Notes under the pieces: model-generated | Database searches by the model: none | Told to the model about the DNA's origin: nothing | The model's input: the letters and a program-made list of their open reading frames with translations, nothing else | Assembly: GCA_001803045.1 (NCBI GenBank) | Contig: MHAR01000011.1 | Location: 1 to 43,083, forward strand | DNA: 43,083 bases | From: Ignavibacteria bacterium RIFOXYB12_FULL_35_14 | Lineage (GTDB): Bacteria; Bacteroidota; Ignavibacteria; Ignavibacteriales; Ignavibacteriaceae | Direction: 5' to 3' | Shown: positions 15,996 through 25,097 of the stretch, piece by piece | Layout: every line of letters begins with the position of its first letter | How positions within the stretch are numbered: position 1 is the first letter of the stretch | Translations under genes and position numbers: made by a program

Positions 15996-16039
15996 CGATT
16001 ATAATCGCAAATCTTTATAATATTTTTCGATTACGATCG
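15996..16039 (-). promoter_or_regulatory. Paired CGATTAtaATCG palindromes upstream of the ATPase gene
   Basis: CGATTATAATCG (15996-16007, perfect palindrome) and CGATTACGATCG (16028-16039, near-palindrome), each preceded by TTTTT, have centres 32 bp apart, about three helical turns. They begin 38 bp upstream of the ATPase start. The arrangement fits a dimeric operator pair. The ATPase's winged-helix segment is a candidate reader, by inference. Confidence 0.55.
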
Positions 16040-16151
16040 CCGAATATCATAAAATTTCAGCTGTTGACGATTTGAAGTGAAAAACAGGACAGCATTCTAT
16101 CTGGTAATTATTCAAAATTGGTTTTTTTAATGAAGTTAATCGGTCTTAATT

Positions 16152-19100
16152 TTATCTGTATTTTTTATTAGAGGAATGAAATTGTGAGGGAGAAACACCG
16201 AACTGCTTCTTAAAGCACTCAGCAAAGTAGGATGGATTGTTGAATCCAACTTCAAGTGCAATCTGCGAAACATTCCCGAAATTCTTTTCAATAAGTTTTG
16301 CTGCACTATGTAATCTAATACGCTTTATCAGTTCAATTGGAGATTCCCCAATGAGGGCTTCAATCTTTTTGAGAAGTACTGATCTGCTTACAAGCATATT
16401 TTCTGCAAGTACTTCTACTCCGAAAGATGTATCGGCGATGTGTTTGTTAATAACTTCAATACATTTCTCCAAAAACTTTTTATCAATGGGGGTAATATTT
16501 TTTTCATCAAGTTCAAGCAAACCATGCTGTCGAAAATGTTCATGCAGTCTTTTCCTCTGCTCAAGAAGATTTTTTATACGTGCTTTCAGTTCATCTGCTT
16601 CAAAGGGTTTTATGATGTAATCGTCTGCCCCAATTTCCAAACCGCTGATTTTATTCTCTATTGTTGCTTTAGCAGTAAGCATAATAATTGGTATATGACT
16701 GGTTCGTGAATCAGTTTTCAATTTATAGCACATCACAAATCCATCCATCTTCGGCATCATAATATCGCTAATGATAATATTCGGAATGCACTCAAATGAT
16801 TTATTGAGTCCCTCTTCACCATCTGCCGCTTCGATTATGCTATACTGGTTTTCAAGAATCATGCTTATGTATTTTCGTACATCTGGATTATCCTCAACAA
16901 TTAAAAGAGTTGGAACAGCTTCAATTTCATAATTTTCAGAAGCAAAATTTTTACTTCGAATCCTCTGCTCCAACAAAAGACTCAGTTCATCTTTATCCTT
17001 ATCTTCATCTTTATCCTGATCTACTTTCCCACATTTCTCCTCCTCACAAATTTCTTCCTTACTCAAGTGAGATTTACCAAGTGGAAACAATAATCTAAAT
17101 GTTGTTCCCTTTCCCTCCTCGCTTTCAACTTCAATTCTGCCTTTATGCAGAGCAATCAATTCTTTTGTAAGAGATAAACCAATACCTGATCCTCCATACA
17201 TTCTTGTGTGGCTTCCATCAACTTGATAGAAGCGGTCGAATATCTTATCAAGTTGGTTTTTGGGAATGCCGATGCCCGTATCGCGGATGGTGATTTCAGC
17301 AAAACCGTAACCTTCATTCCGAACTTGTTTCGGAATCTTAGAATTTGCCAGAGAAGCTGAAACAAGTTCAGCTTGACAACTGATTATCACTTCTACTTTC
17401 CCGCCTTCGGGAGTGAACTTGAATGCGTTTGATAGGACGTTATTTAAAATTTTGTCGAATTTATCTCTGTCGATGTAAGTGATTATTTCTTCTTCATCTG
17501 TGCTTAATTTAAATTTTATCTTTTTTCTTTCGGCAAGTGATTGAAACGAAAGAGCTGTGCCCTTGACAACTGAAACCAAATTTACCGGGCAAGCTTTAAG
17601 CTTCATTTCTCCTGACTCAATTTTTGAAATATCCAGAAGCTCATCTACAAGCCTGTTCAGCTTTATTGCACTTCTATGAATAAGATCGGCTTCAGTTTTT
17701 ATTTTTTCATCATTGGATTTTTGTAATATTTGTTTTGACGGACCCATGATTAAAGTTATAGGTGTACGGAATTCGTGTGAAATATTTGTGAAGAAGCGGG
17801 ATTTTATTTCATCAACCTCATGCAGCTTTTGTGCTTCAAACCGGCTCATTTCGTATACATGTTTCATTTTTATTTTATTTACTTGCATTTTCCAAGTAAA
17901 ATAAATTATAGTTAGAATCAGAAGGAAAAACAGAAAGTATGCCCAATTCGTGTTCCACCAAGGTGGATTTATCTTAATTCTTAGTGTAGTTCCAGCTTCA
18001 TTCCATATGCGGTTACTGGTTGAACCTTTTACCCTGAATATATATTCACCTGGTTCTATATTTGGATAGGATGCATATCGCCTTGTTCCACAATAAATCC
18101 AATCATTATCTACTCCTTCCATCATGTAGGCATATTGGTTTTCTTTGCTATTCACATAACTTAATGCAGCAAATTCAAATGAGATGAAATTATCTTTATG
18201 AGATAGTTCTACTCCACTGCCAAAAGGAAACGGTCTTTCAAATTTTCTAAATGAAGTTATTACGATAGGCGGTACAAAGGGATTTTCCTTTACGCTATCC
18301 GGATTGAATCGAATAAAACCTTTTCTTCCTCCAAAATACAAATAACCATCTTTCGTTCGATACCCAACCTGTGAGAGAAATTCTATACCCGAAAATTGAC
18401 TGGACGAATAGTAGTTTGCTGATTGCTTAGTGATAGGATTGAATTTGGCCATTCCATCTCTAGTACTAATCCACAAGTTACCAGCATCATCTTCAAGAAT
18501 TTGTCTTACATCATCAGCAAAAAAGTCATCTTTTCCACTGAAGCGAGTAAATGTGTTCGCTTCACTATTGTAAAGATTTAAACCTTTATTAGTACCAACC
18601 CAAAGATTAGCAGAGTGATCTTCAAAAATTGCTATGATTGAGTTGTCGTTTAGGGATGATTTTTCATTTAGCTTTGAACTGAATTGAAAAACAGTATCTT
18701 GCTTTGTGTTAAAACAAAATAAACCTGTAGCAATTCCACCAAACCAAACTAATCCGAATGAATCTTCACAAATAACATTTACTGCATTGTTGATATTTGC
18801 AACTCGCTTTCTCTGATGAGTTAACTCATCAAACAAATATAAATTACCGGTTAGGTTTCCTATCCAGAAGTGATCTCTTTTTGTTTGGTGAAAAGAAACA
18901 AAACGATCTGAATATGAGCCATCTGTGGAATCGATATAACTTAACCATTTATTTTTGTCAGTTAACTTATACAATCCGCCGATGTTGGGCGAAACTAGAA
19001 TATTTCCTTCACAATCCTGAAAAACCGCTGAGAATTCTGAATAGAGTGGTTTACCTGTAAACTTTCTAGTTTTTATATCAAATCTATCCAGACCTTTTGT

Positions 19101-20333
19101 GGTCGCAATCCAAATCTTTCTATCATCGCTTTCATAGAGACTGAGTATATTATCTGATGCAATGCTTTCATCTTTCAAGGGATCAAAGAGATATTTTTCA
19201 AAAAATGTATCAGGTAAATCTATCTTATTCACACCTCCCAGTGTTGTCGAAATCCATACTGAGCCAGATTTATCCTTGAGGATTGATTTAAGTAAATTGC
19301 CGCTTAATCCATTAATGTTTTTTTCATCGTAAACTTGATAACTGAATTTTTTAGAGCTTTTATTGAATACAGCAAGCCCACCTTGAGTGGCAAGCCAAAG
19401 GTTACTTGAACCGACTTCACAAATTGAAAGAATGATATTGTTTGGGCGAATTATAGAATTGTTATGTCGGTAAACATGTCTAACAAATTTCTCTGTCTTT
19501 CTATCAAATTCTACCAGACCTTCATCTGTACCAAGCCAAATTATTTCCGAATTATCCTCGAGAATTGAGAGAACCCAAAACATAGCAGTTTCTCTCTCGC
19601 CCCATCCATTATTTGGGTAATGCCAATAGTGATAGAATTTATTGGCTTCTCTGTCGAATCGATCTAATCCACCGCCTGTTGCTAACCATAGTGTCCCCGA
19701 TCTATCTTCATAAATTGCATTTACTGAATGATGACCAAGACTGTAAGGGTCATTCTCATAAGGTTTAAAAGCAGTAAAGTTCTGATCGTTTTTATTAAAT
19801 CTATAGAATCCATTGCCGGTGCCAACCCACATTACATTATTTTTATCAGCATAAATCGATAGAACGAAGTTACTCCAATCATTTTTCGGTTGTTGAGGTT
19901 CAGGCAAGTAGTTGGTAAATGTATTGGTTTTCGGATTGAGTTTTTCTATTCCGCCGCTGTGTGAAGCAATCCAAATATTTCCTTCATCATCCTCACAAAT
20001 TGAACCGGGAAACTCGTTACGCAGTATAACTGAATCTCCCGGATATTTGTAAGATGTAAATCCGTAACCATCATATCTATCCACACCATTATATGCACCA
20101 AACCAAATATATCCGGTACGATCCTGGTAAATAGCTCCCACATTCGCAGATGATAAACCATGCTCGACTGAAAAATGTTCAAATACGAAATCTGAATTTT
20201 GTGAGTAAATTAGCTCTGCTAGAAGAACAAAAGCTGTTTTACCTAAAAGTTTACCAGGAATGGTAATATATAATGTTATGCAAAAGCGAAGTAAAAAATT
20301 CAGCAAAACTTTTATGTTGGTGACAGTTTGCAC
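16152..20333 (-). CDS. Hybrid two-component regulator: sensor propeller, kinase, receiver and AraC domains
   Basis: About 1393 residues from GTG 20333 (AAGGGG 9 bases upstream; an earlier TTG lacks a site). A hydrophobic N-terminus is followed by two periplasmic seven-bladed two-component propeller domains (repeats such as IWFGAYNGVDRYDG and LWVGTNKGLNLYN). A Y_Y_Y domain, a membrane segment (TNWAYFLFFLLILTIIYF) and HisKA (ISHEFRTP, H853) come next. The HATPase (RDTGIGIPKNQLDKIF, GGSGIGLSL), receiver (ISDIMMPKMDG, D1190) and AraC-type helix-turn-helix complete it. Such regulators sense oligosaccharides in Bacteroides; the GH13 gene beside it fits that idea but does not prove it. An interspersed repeat is inserted in frame in the ATPase domain (17311-17380). 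Confidence 0.93.
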   Translation of the reverse strand: MQTVTNIKVLLNFLLRFCITLYITIPGKLLGKTAFVLLAELIYSQNSDFVFEHFSVEHGLSSANVGAIYQDRTGYIWFGAYNGVDRYDGYGFTSYKYPGDSVILRNEFPGSICEDDEGNIWIASHSGGIEKLNPKTNTFTNYLPEPQQPKNDWSNFVLSIYADKNNVMWVGTGNGFYRFNKNDQNFTAFKPYENDPYSLGHHSVNAIYEDRSGTLWLATGGGLDRFDREANKFYHYWHYPNNGWGERETAMFWVLSILEDNSEIIWLGTDEGLVEFDRKTEKFVRHVYRHNNSIIRPNNIILSICEVGSSNLWLATQGGLAVFNKSSKKFSYQVYDEKNINGLSGNLLKSILKDKSGSVWISTTLGGVNKIDLPDTFFEKYLFDPLKDESIASDNILSLYESDDRKIWIATTKGLDRFDIKTRKFTGKPLYSEFSAVFQDCEGNILVSPNIGGLYKLTDKNKWLSYIDSTDGSYSDRFVSFHQTKRDHFWIGNLTGNLYLFDELTHQRKRVANINNAVNVICEDSFGLVWFGGIATGLFCFNTKQDTVFQFSSKLNEKSSLNDNSIIAIFEDHSANLWVGTNKGLNLYNSEANTFTRFSGKDDFFADDVRQILEDDAGNLWISTRDGMAKFNPITKQSANYYSSSQFSGIEFLSQVGYRTKDGYLYFGGRKGFIRFNPDSVKENPFVPPIVITSFRKFERPFPFGSGVELSHKDNFISFEFAALSYVNSKENQYAYMMEGVDNDWIYCGTRRYASYPNIEPGEYIFRVKGSTSNRIWNEAGTTLRIKINPPWWNTNWAYFLFFLLILTIIYFTWKMQVNKIKMKHVYEMSRFEAQKLHEVDEIKSRFFTNISHEFRTPITLIMGPSKQILQKSNDEKIKTEADLIHRSAIKLNRLVDELLDISKIESGEMKLKACPVNLVSVVKGTALSFQSLAERKKIKFKLSTDEEEIITYIDRDKFDKILNNVLSNAFKFTPEGGKVEVIISCQAELVSASLANSKIPKQVRNEGYGFAEITIRDTGIGIPKNQLDKIFDRFYQVDGSHTRMYGGSGIGLSLTKELIALHKGRIEVESEEGKGTTFRLLFPLGKSHLSKEEICEEEKCGKVDQDKDEDKDKDELSLLLEQRIRSKNFASENYEIEAVPTLLIVEDNPDVRKYISMILENQYSIIEAADGEEGLNKSFECIPNIIISDIMMPKMDGFVMCYKLKTDSRTSHIPIIMLTAKATIENKISGLEIGADDYIIKPFEADELKARIKNLLEQRKRLHEHFRQHGLLELDEKNITPIDKKFLEKCIEVINKHIADTSFGVEVLAENMLVSRSVLLKKIEALIGESPIELIKRIRLHSAAKLIEKNFGNVSQIALEVGFNNPSYFAECFKKQFGVSPSQFHSSNKKYR
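17311..17380. repeat. ~70-bp dispersed repeat inserted in frame in the kinase ATPase domain
   Basis: Read on plus: TCATTCCGAACTTGTTTCGG … GCTGAAACAAGTTCAGCTTGACA. It encodes CQAELVSAS…SKIPKQVRNEG (residues about 985-1008) between the β-strand VEVIIS and YGFAEITIRDTG. The same repeat family lies outside genes at 20583-20680. Such peptides are not part of normal HATPase domains. Confidence 0.85.
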
Positions 20334-20582
20334 TACTAAATTACCCCTTTGATGAATAATTAATACAGCCAATGCAAAAGTACGATAGAATTCAACTAAT
20401 ACAATGCATCCTTCGGGAGAGTGTTCCGTGTGTTGTCTCTGGGATGTTCTGTAACCTATCTCTGCGTTTAACTCTATCGGAGTAGATAATATTATGTGTT
20501 GGAAATTAGCGAATGGAAAAGGTTATTGTCAAGAAGAAAATGATTTTTTTCTAAGTTGTTAATAGGTGAAACTGTTACCCGT

Positions 20583-20680
20583 GTCATTGCGAACTTGTTT
20601 CGGAATCTGATGCCTAGAGATTACACTAAATTTAGATGCTGAAACGAGCCTGCCTGACGGCAGGCAGGTTCAGCTTGACA
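20583..20680. repeat. Intergenic copy of the GTCATTGCGAACTTGTTTCGG repeat, carrying a nested insert
   Basis: Its outer parts match the copy inside the hybrid regulator gene (GAACTTGTTTCGGAATCT at one end, TTCAGCTTGACA at the other). Where the regulator copy reads GAAACAAG|TTCAGC, this one reads GAAACGAG, then a 20-bp palindrome, then TTCAGC. Confidence 0.85.
20649..20668. repeat. 20-bp palindromic insertion unit nested in a larger repeat
   Basis: CCTGCC-TGACGGCA-GGCAGG is nearly the reverse complement of the unit at 1566-1586, with one base fewer in the centre. It interrupts the larger repeat precisely. No target duplication is visible. Confidence 0.8.
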
Positions 20681-20806
20681 AAAAAGATTTTTTCGGAACG
20701 ACCGGGACTTGACCGCCTTTGGAGGTGGTCATTCCATACGTTTTATATTTCACATTTGACGTTTGACTCAGAAATAAACCACCAAAAGCGGACGGAGCAG
20801 GCAATT

Positions 20807-23665
20807 TCACCTTAACAAAAGCATCTTTTTCGTCTCTACAAAACTTCCTGCTCTAAGTTTATAGAAATATATTCCGCTTGAAAGATGGCTTGCATTAAAC
20901 TCTACTTCATAAATTCCAATGTCTTTCTCTTCATTCACTAATGTTGCAACTTCATTGCCAAGAACATCATAAACTTTCAACGTTTGCCAACTGCCGACTG
21001 GCGACTGCCAACTTATTTTAGTACTTGGATTAAATGGATTCGGATAATTTTGGTAAACCTTAAATTCAGTTGGAATTGATTCAGCAAAATCACTCTCAAC
21101 CTCAGTAACTAAACCTGGTTCGGGTGTTGGTAATTTGACTGTAGTATAAATTTTAAATTCCCCGGGCTGCAAAGTTACAAGCATGTTCACATCAGTTACA
21201 TCAATGCTGTCACCGCTGAAGAAGTCATACCACTTCCCTGTTCTGATGAATGAGGGTTGGGAACTGATGGGAATAACATGGAAATTTCCAACTATCGAAA
21301 CATCCATAGCGGGGTGAGCAATATTTAATCTCTTGGCGAAACCAGAAAGAACCGTTGTGTATGTTCCGCCTCGAAATGCTTCATAGTTCTTTTTAAGATT
21401 AATTAGTTCGGTGAATACTTTATAAAGTTTTAATCTCTTATCATCCGAAAAATAATCCCATCGAATTGGTTTTGGTGTCAGCCGATCACTTGAAGTGTTA
21501 GATGGCCAATTAATGGAATAATCATAACCAAGTTCGCCAAACTGCCAAATCATTTTTGGACCTGGGATTGTAAAGAAAAATGCTGCAGCAAGCTTTATCC
21601 TGTCAATACCTGTTTCTATATTTTTTATATTGTAGCTGCCGCTCGAGTTACCATAACTTATATTCTTGAACATCAGCCGTTCTTCATCGTGGCTTTCCAT
21701 GTAGGTAACTAGATGAGGATTTTGCCAACCCTTGTTTTTATAATATCCACCACTCAAGTCCGATGCATACCCCATCGTTGCTTCATTATATTGATAATTC
21801 ATATTTCCCCACAGCATCATTCCATAATTTGAAAGGACAACTTCCTCGCTGTTGTCCGCAAAGTGTTCGAGTATCACATAAAATGTAGAATCAATTGCCC
21901 AAATTTTATCTGCAATATGCTTCCAAATATCAATTCTTGTTTGATCATACTGACCCCAAAGTCCAACATTTCCCAAAGTATTTTTTTGTGTAAACCCTTT
22001 TGATAGATCAAATCTGAATCCATCGACTTTATATTCTTTGATCCAAAATTCAGTTACCCTATCAACGTAATTTTTTGTAGCCGGGCTTTCATGGTTAAAA
22101 TCACTGCCGACATTGAAATCGTGTTTAGGCGTGGGATTAAACCATGGAGAGTTTGTCGCAGGTCTTTTGTTTACTGCATCCCAATAAAGCCGGGCTAAAG
22201 GTGATTGCCCAAAAGCATGATTTAGAACGACATCAAATATCACGGCAAATCCCAATTCATGAGCTTGATCAATGAATTTTTTAAGTTCGTTTTTTGGACC
22301 ATAATACTTATCAACTGCCAAATGGAAACTTACATTATAACCCCAGCTTATGTTTCCTTCAAACTCACTTACAGGCATAAGCTCAATTGCATTCACACCT
22401 AAGTTTTTAAGATAATTTAAAGTATCAATTAAAGTCTGATAATTATGTGAAGATATAAAGTCTCGGATTAGTAATTCATAGATAACTAAATCGGTCTTAG
22501 CTGGCTTTTGAAAATCCATAACCTGCCAGTCGTATGGTGTTTGCGCCGTCTGCAAAACAGAAACTATATCGGTGGTTTTTCCCGAAGGATAAGGTTTTAA
22601 ATTTGGATATGTTGTGCTCGAAATATATTCATCGTGCTCTGGATCAAGAACTTTATCGGCATAAGGATCTCCAATTCTTATCTCGCCATCAACTAAATAC
22701 TGGAAAGAATATTCAACACCCGGGCTTAATCCACTAATCGTAGTCCACCAAACAACATTAGCCGAATCTATTACATCGCGTTTCATGTAGAAATTATTAT
22801 TTACCTTCCAGTCGCTAAAATCGCCGAGCACATAAATAAATTCTTTATTGGGAGCAAAAAGTGCAAGCGTTACAGTGGTTGCATTATCATAGTTAATTCC
22901 ATATACTTTTCCTGCTGGTAACTTTGCATCCTCTACTGGAGAATTGATAAATATTACATAATCAGTCGAATCAACTAATCCGGAAGTATCTACAGCAACT
23001 GCTGATAATTTGTTCGCTCCCAAAAGATTATCCGCACCCATAAACTGATAATTCAAATGATTTGAATTTGTCTGTGCAACCTGTATGTCATTTACATAAA
23101 GGGTAAAATTTGAGACGACAGTTCCAATTTCAACCGTAGTGAGATCAATATTTACGGTATCGTCTTGAAAGGCAAATGCGGGTGCGCGAAGTGGATCGCC
23201 TAATTGTAATGAAATTACAGGATTATTAAAGATAACGGTAATTCCTGGTTCATACAGATTTGTAAAAATATCCGGTCTAGTTTGTCTCGTTCCATCCGCT
23301 GATCTAAAAACTAAAGCCAAAGCAAGAATTTTTTCTGTAGGATCAGTTACACTGTAAAATGATCTTGGATAACCAATTTTAAGTTGATACGAATTTGTGC
23401 CAAGTCTTGTCAAAGCTGGTTGGTTAGAGTTATTTCCCCAACTCCCAATTACCTGCCGCCAATATCCTATGTTTGTGTTTACTCCAGTGTGGGCGTAAAG
23501 GGTTCCAGTATAATTAAGTAATTCCTCTGCTCCGGGTTGTGTTGCATCAAGGTAAATAACAATTGAATCATTCTCAGTCGGAAATGCAGGAGATGTTGTA
23601 ACTACCTGCGGGAAAACAAAAATTGAACAACTATAAATAAAAAAAAATGTCAAAAGCCTTTTCAT
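20807..23665 (-). CDS. Secreted GH13 α-amylase-family enzyme with type IX sorting domain
   Basis: About 952 residues from ATG 23665 (AAGGA six bases upstream; the ATG two codons earlier abuts the site). A signal peptide (MKRLLTFFFIYSCSIFVFPQ) is followed by N-terminal β-domains, including a CBM48-like module with FVLGDFSDW-type sequence (YVLGDFSDWKVN). The (β/α)8 domain begins at LVIYELLIRDF. Catalytic residues are D553 (VDGFRFDLSKG), E600 (VILEHFADN) and D660 (ESHDEE); VVLNHAFG is region I. A sorting domain ends it. It probably hydrolyses α-glucans outside the cell; exact specificity (amylase or pullulanase-like) is open. It is nine bases downstream of the S1/P1-like gene. Confidence 0.94.
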   Translation of the reverse strand: MKRLLTFFFIYSCSIFVFPQVVTTSPAFPTENDSIVIYLDATQPGAEELLNYTGTLYAHTGVNTNIGYWRQVIGSWGNNSNQPALTRLGTNSYQLKIGYPRSFYSVTDPTEKILALALVFRSADGTRQTRPDIFTNLYEPGITVIFNNPVISLQLGDPLRAPAFAFQDDTVNIDLTTVEIGTVVSNFTLYVNDIQVAQTNSNHLNYQFMGADNLLGANKLSAVAVDTSGLVDSTDYVIFINSPVEDAKLPAGKVYGINYDNATTVTLALFAPNKEFIYVLGDFSDWKVNNNFYMKRDVIDSANVVWWTTISGLSPGVEYSFQYLVDGEIRIGDPYADKVLDPEHDEYISSTTYPNLKPYPSGKTTDIVSVLQTAQTPYDWQVMDFQKPAKTDLVIYELLIRDFISSHNYQTLIDTLNYLKNLGVNAIELMPVSEFEGNISWGYNVSFHLAVDKYYGPKNELKKFIDQAHELGFAVIFDVVLNHAFGQSPLARLYWDAVNKRPATNSPWFNPTPKHDFNVGSDFNHESPATKNYVDRVTEFWIKEYKVDGFRFDLSKGFTQKNTLGNVGLWGQYDQTRIDIWKHIADKIWAIDSTFYVILEHFADNSEEVVLSNYGMMLWGNMNYQYNEATMGYASDLSGGYYKNKGWQNPHLVTYMESHDEERLMFKNISYGNSSGSYNIKNIETGIDRIKLAAAFFFTIPGPKMIWQFGELGYDYSINWPSNTSSDRLTPKPIRWDYFSDDKRLKLYKVFTELINLKKNYEAFRGGTYTTVLSGFAKRLNIAHPAMDVSIVGNFHVIPISSQPSFIRTGKWYDFFSGDSIDVTDVNMLVTLQPGEFKIYTTVKLPTPEPGLVTEVESDFAESIPTEFKVYQNYPNPFNPSTKISWQSPVGSWQTLKVYDVLGNEVATLVNEEKDIGIYEVEFNASHLSSGIYFYKLRAGSFVETKKMLLLR

Positions 23666-23674
23666 GGTCATTCC

Positions 23675-24523
23675 TTAATTTAACTCGGTTAAATGTGGTT
23701 TGTCTGCATCTACCCATGCGGAATAAATAAGGGAAGCTAAAACCCCGGAAGCATTCGATATCAGGTCTATCGTGGTGTACTTCGTTCTGAACCACATTAA
23801 ACGATAGTAATCGCTGCTTCCATGCGATTCAGCTTGCTTGTATGCAAGTTTATCTGCATTAAAAATTATTGGTGCGGTTGAGTTTGATATCGATAAATAA
23901 TCGAAGATATAATTTAAAGGATCGGCAACGTATTCAACATTCAGAGTTTTTATTGCTCCGGAAATTTGATCAATATATTTATTAACCATTTCAGATTCAT
24001 ATCGCCCATGAATTCCTTTTTGATCGGTTAACTGACCGTCATAATTTAACATTGTATGAAACGGCTGGTGGCCATCGCCAACATAATGCCCAAGATCAGA
24101 AACAAAAATCAAAACTTTATCCCGGTTCTTTTCCATAAATGATTGTACAAGATTATTATATACTTCAAAAGTAGCCCATGGCAGCAGACCCATTTTTGTT
24201 ACGGTTTCTTCTCCATAAATTGCAATCAACTGATTTTTATCTTGAATCATCATTCCGTTAAGAAACTCCGTATAATAATCTAAATCAATGTAATGCCTTG
24301 GCCATTCAGATGTATCAACTTTAGTGTCACGTCTGACATCTGCATCGGACGCATGTTCACCAATGTAATCACTCCACTTTTTCATTGCGTTCATTTCATC
24401 AGGCAGTAAAGCAACAGCTTTAGAATTTATAAGCTTATGAGCTTCTCTCCCCCAAGCCAATGTAACATTTATATGAACGAGAAGAAAAAATAATGTCAAT
24501 AGAATAATAAGTCTAATTTTCAT
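23675..24523 (-). CDS. Exported S1/P1-nuclease-like or zinc-dependent phospholipase C-like protein
   Basis: About 282 residues from ATG 24523. This start places the signal peptide (MKIRLIILLTLFFLLVHINVTLA) at the N-terminus, and mature protein begins WGREAHKLIN as S1/P1 enzymes begin with Trp-Gly. Zinc-binding motifs typical of the superfamily are visible: an N-terminal Trp/His, ASDADVRR, DLGHYVGDGHQPFHT (HxxxD…H) and GIHGRYESEM. These enzymes use three zinc ions to cut single-stranded nucleic acid or phospholipids. No sorting domain, so probably periplasmic. The start overlaps the yjbQ stop by 11 bp, so translation is likely coupled. Confidence 0.85.
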   Translation of the reverse strand: MKIRLIILLTLFFLLVHINVTLAWGREAHKLINSKAVALLPDEMNAMKKWSDYIGEHASDADVRRDTKVDTSEWPRHYIDLDYYTEFLNGMMIQDKNQLIAIYGEETVTKMGLLPWATFEVYNNLVQSFMEKNRDKVLIFVSDLGHYVGDGHQPFHTMLNYDGQLTDQKGIHGRYESEMVNKYIDQISGAIKTLNVEYVADPLNYIFDYLSISNSTAPIIFNADKLAYKQAESHGSSDYYRLMWFRTKYTTIDLISNASGVLASLIYSAWVDADKPHLTELN

Positions 24524-24950
24524 TCTTTTTATTTCCGGATAGTTGTACAATTATTTCTCTGTTTCTGGGATGAATATCAAAATCTACAAGGATGATTTGT
24601 TGCCACGTACCAAGCAGTAATCTTCTCTTAGAAAACGGGACAGTAAATGAAGCGCCTTGTAAGGAAGCTCTAACATGTGAATGTCCGTTCCCATCATGCC
24701 AGGTATCGTCATGATGGTATCTTTGATTCGATGGGATAATTTTTTCGAAGAAAGAAGGATAATCTTTCAGTAAGCCCGGTTCATATTCAATAGTTGTAAC
24801 TCCAGCAGTTGAACCAACAACAAAAATCAGTGCACTTCCTTCCTCAAATCCTGCTGAGGTGAGCAATGATTGAATGTCACCTGTAATATTATTAATTGAA
24901 GCGTTTCCTTTTGTTTTTATGTTGAACGAAAGAGTTTTAACTGTGTACAT
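24513..24950 (-). CDS. yjbQ: YjbQ / UPF0047 family protein
   Basis: A 145-residue full-length member. Family hallmarks: GSALIFVVGSTAGVTTIEYEPG, RYHHDDTWHDGNGHSHVRASLQG (His-rich metal/phosphate site) and the C-terminal GTWQQIILVDFD. YjbQ has been described as having weak secondary thiamine-phosphate synthase activity; its true role is unsettled. Cytoplasmic. It is first in a minus-strand run with the S1/P1-like and GH13 genes, a neighbourhood without an evident functional link. Divergent from rocD, with 147 bp between starts. No good ribosome-binding site is seen. Confidence 0.93.
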   Translation of the reverse strand: MYTVKTLSFNIKTKGNASINNITGDIQSLLTSAGFEEGSALIFVVGSTAGVTTIEYEPGLLKDYPSFFEKIIPSNQRYHHDDTWHDGNGHSHVRASLQGASFTVPFSKRRLLLGTWQQIILVDFDIHPRNREIIVQLSGNKKNEN

Positions 24951-25097
24951 AAGAATTAAAAATAATATTTCACTTACTGCAACTTAAGAGTATTGGCTTT
25001 TTTATACAATTCATTTCCACTTTTCATTTTCGGCTTCTGGATTAAATTCGATAAATTTATGGTGTAATTTTAAATATCTTTATAAGAAAGGATCCTT

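Larger units (their letters stand above)
20334..20806. other. Gene-free region between the hybrid regulator and the GH13 gene, rich in repeats
   Basis: It contains the regulator's upstream region (20334-20580; no promoter claimed) and the 98-bp repeat 20583-20680. Beyond these are a GACCGCCTTTGGAGGTGGTC palindrome at 20711-20730 and a TTTCACATTTGACGTTTGAC stretch at 20748-20767. No coding frame was found. Confidence 0.7.

Noticed and set aside
16237-16709. Overlapping plus-strand frames of 127 and 89 codons
   Set aside because: Shadows of the regulator's receiver and AraC domains, whose motifs are unambiguous on the minus strand.
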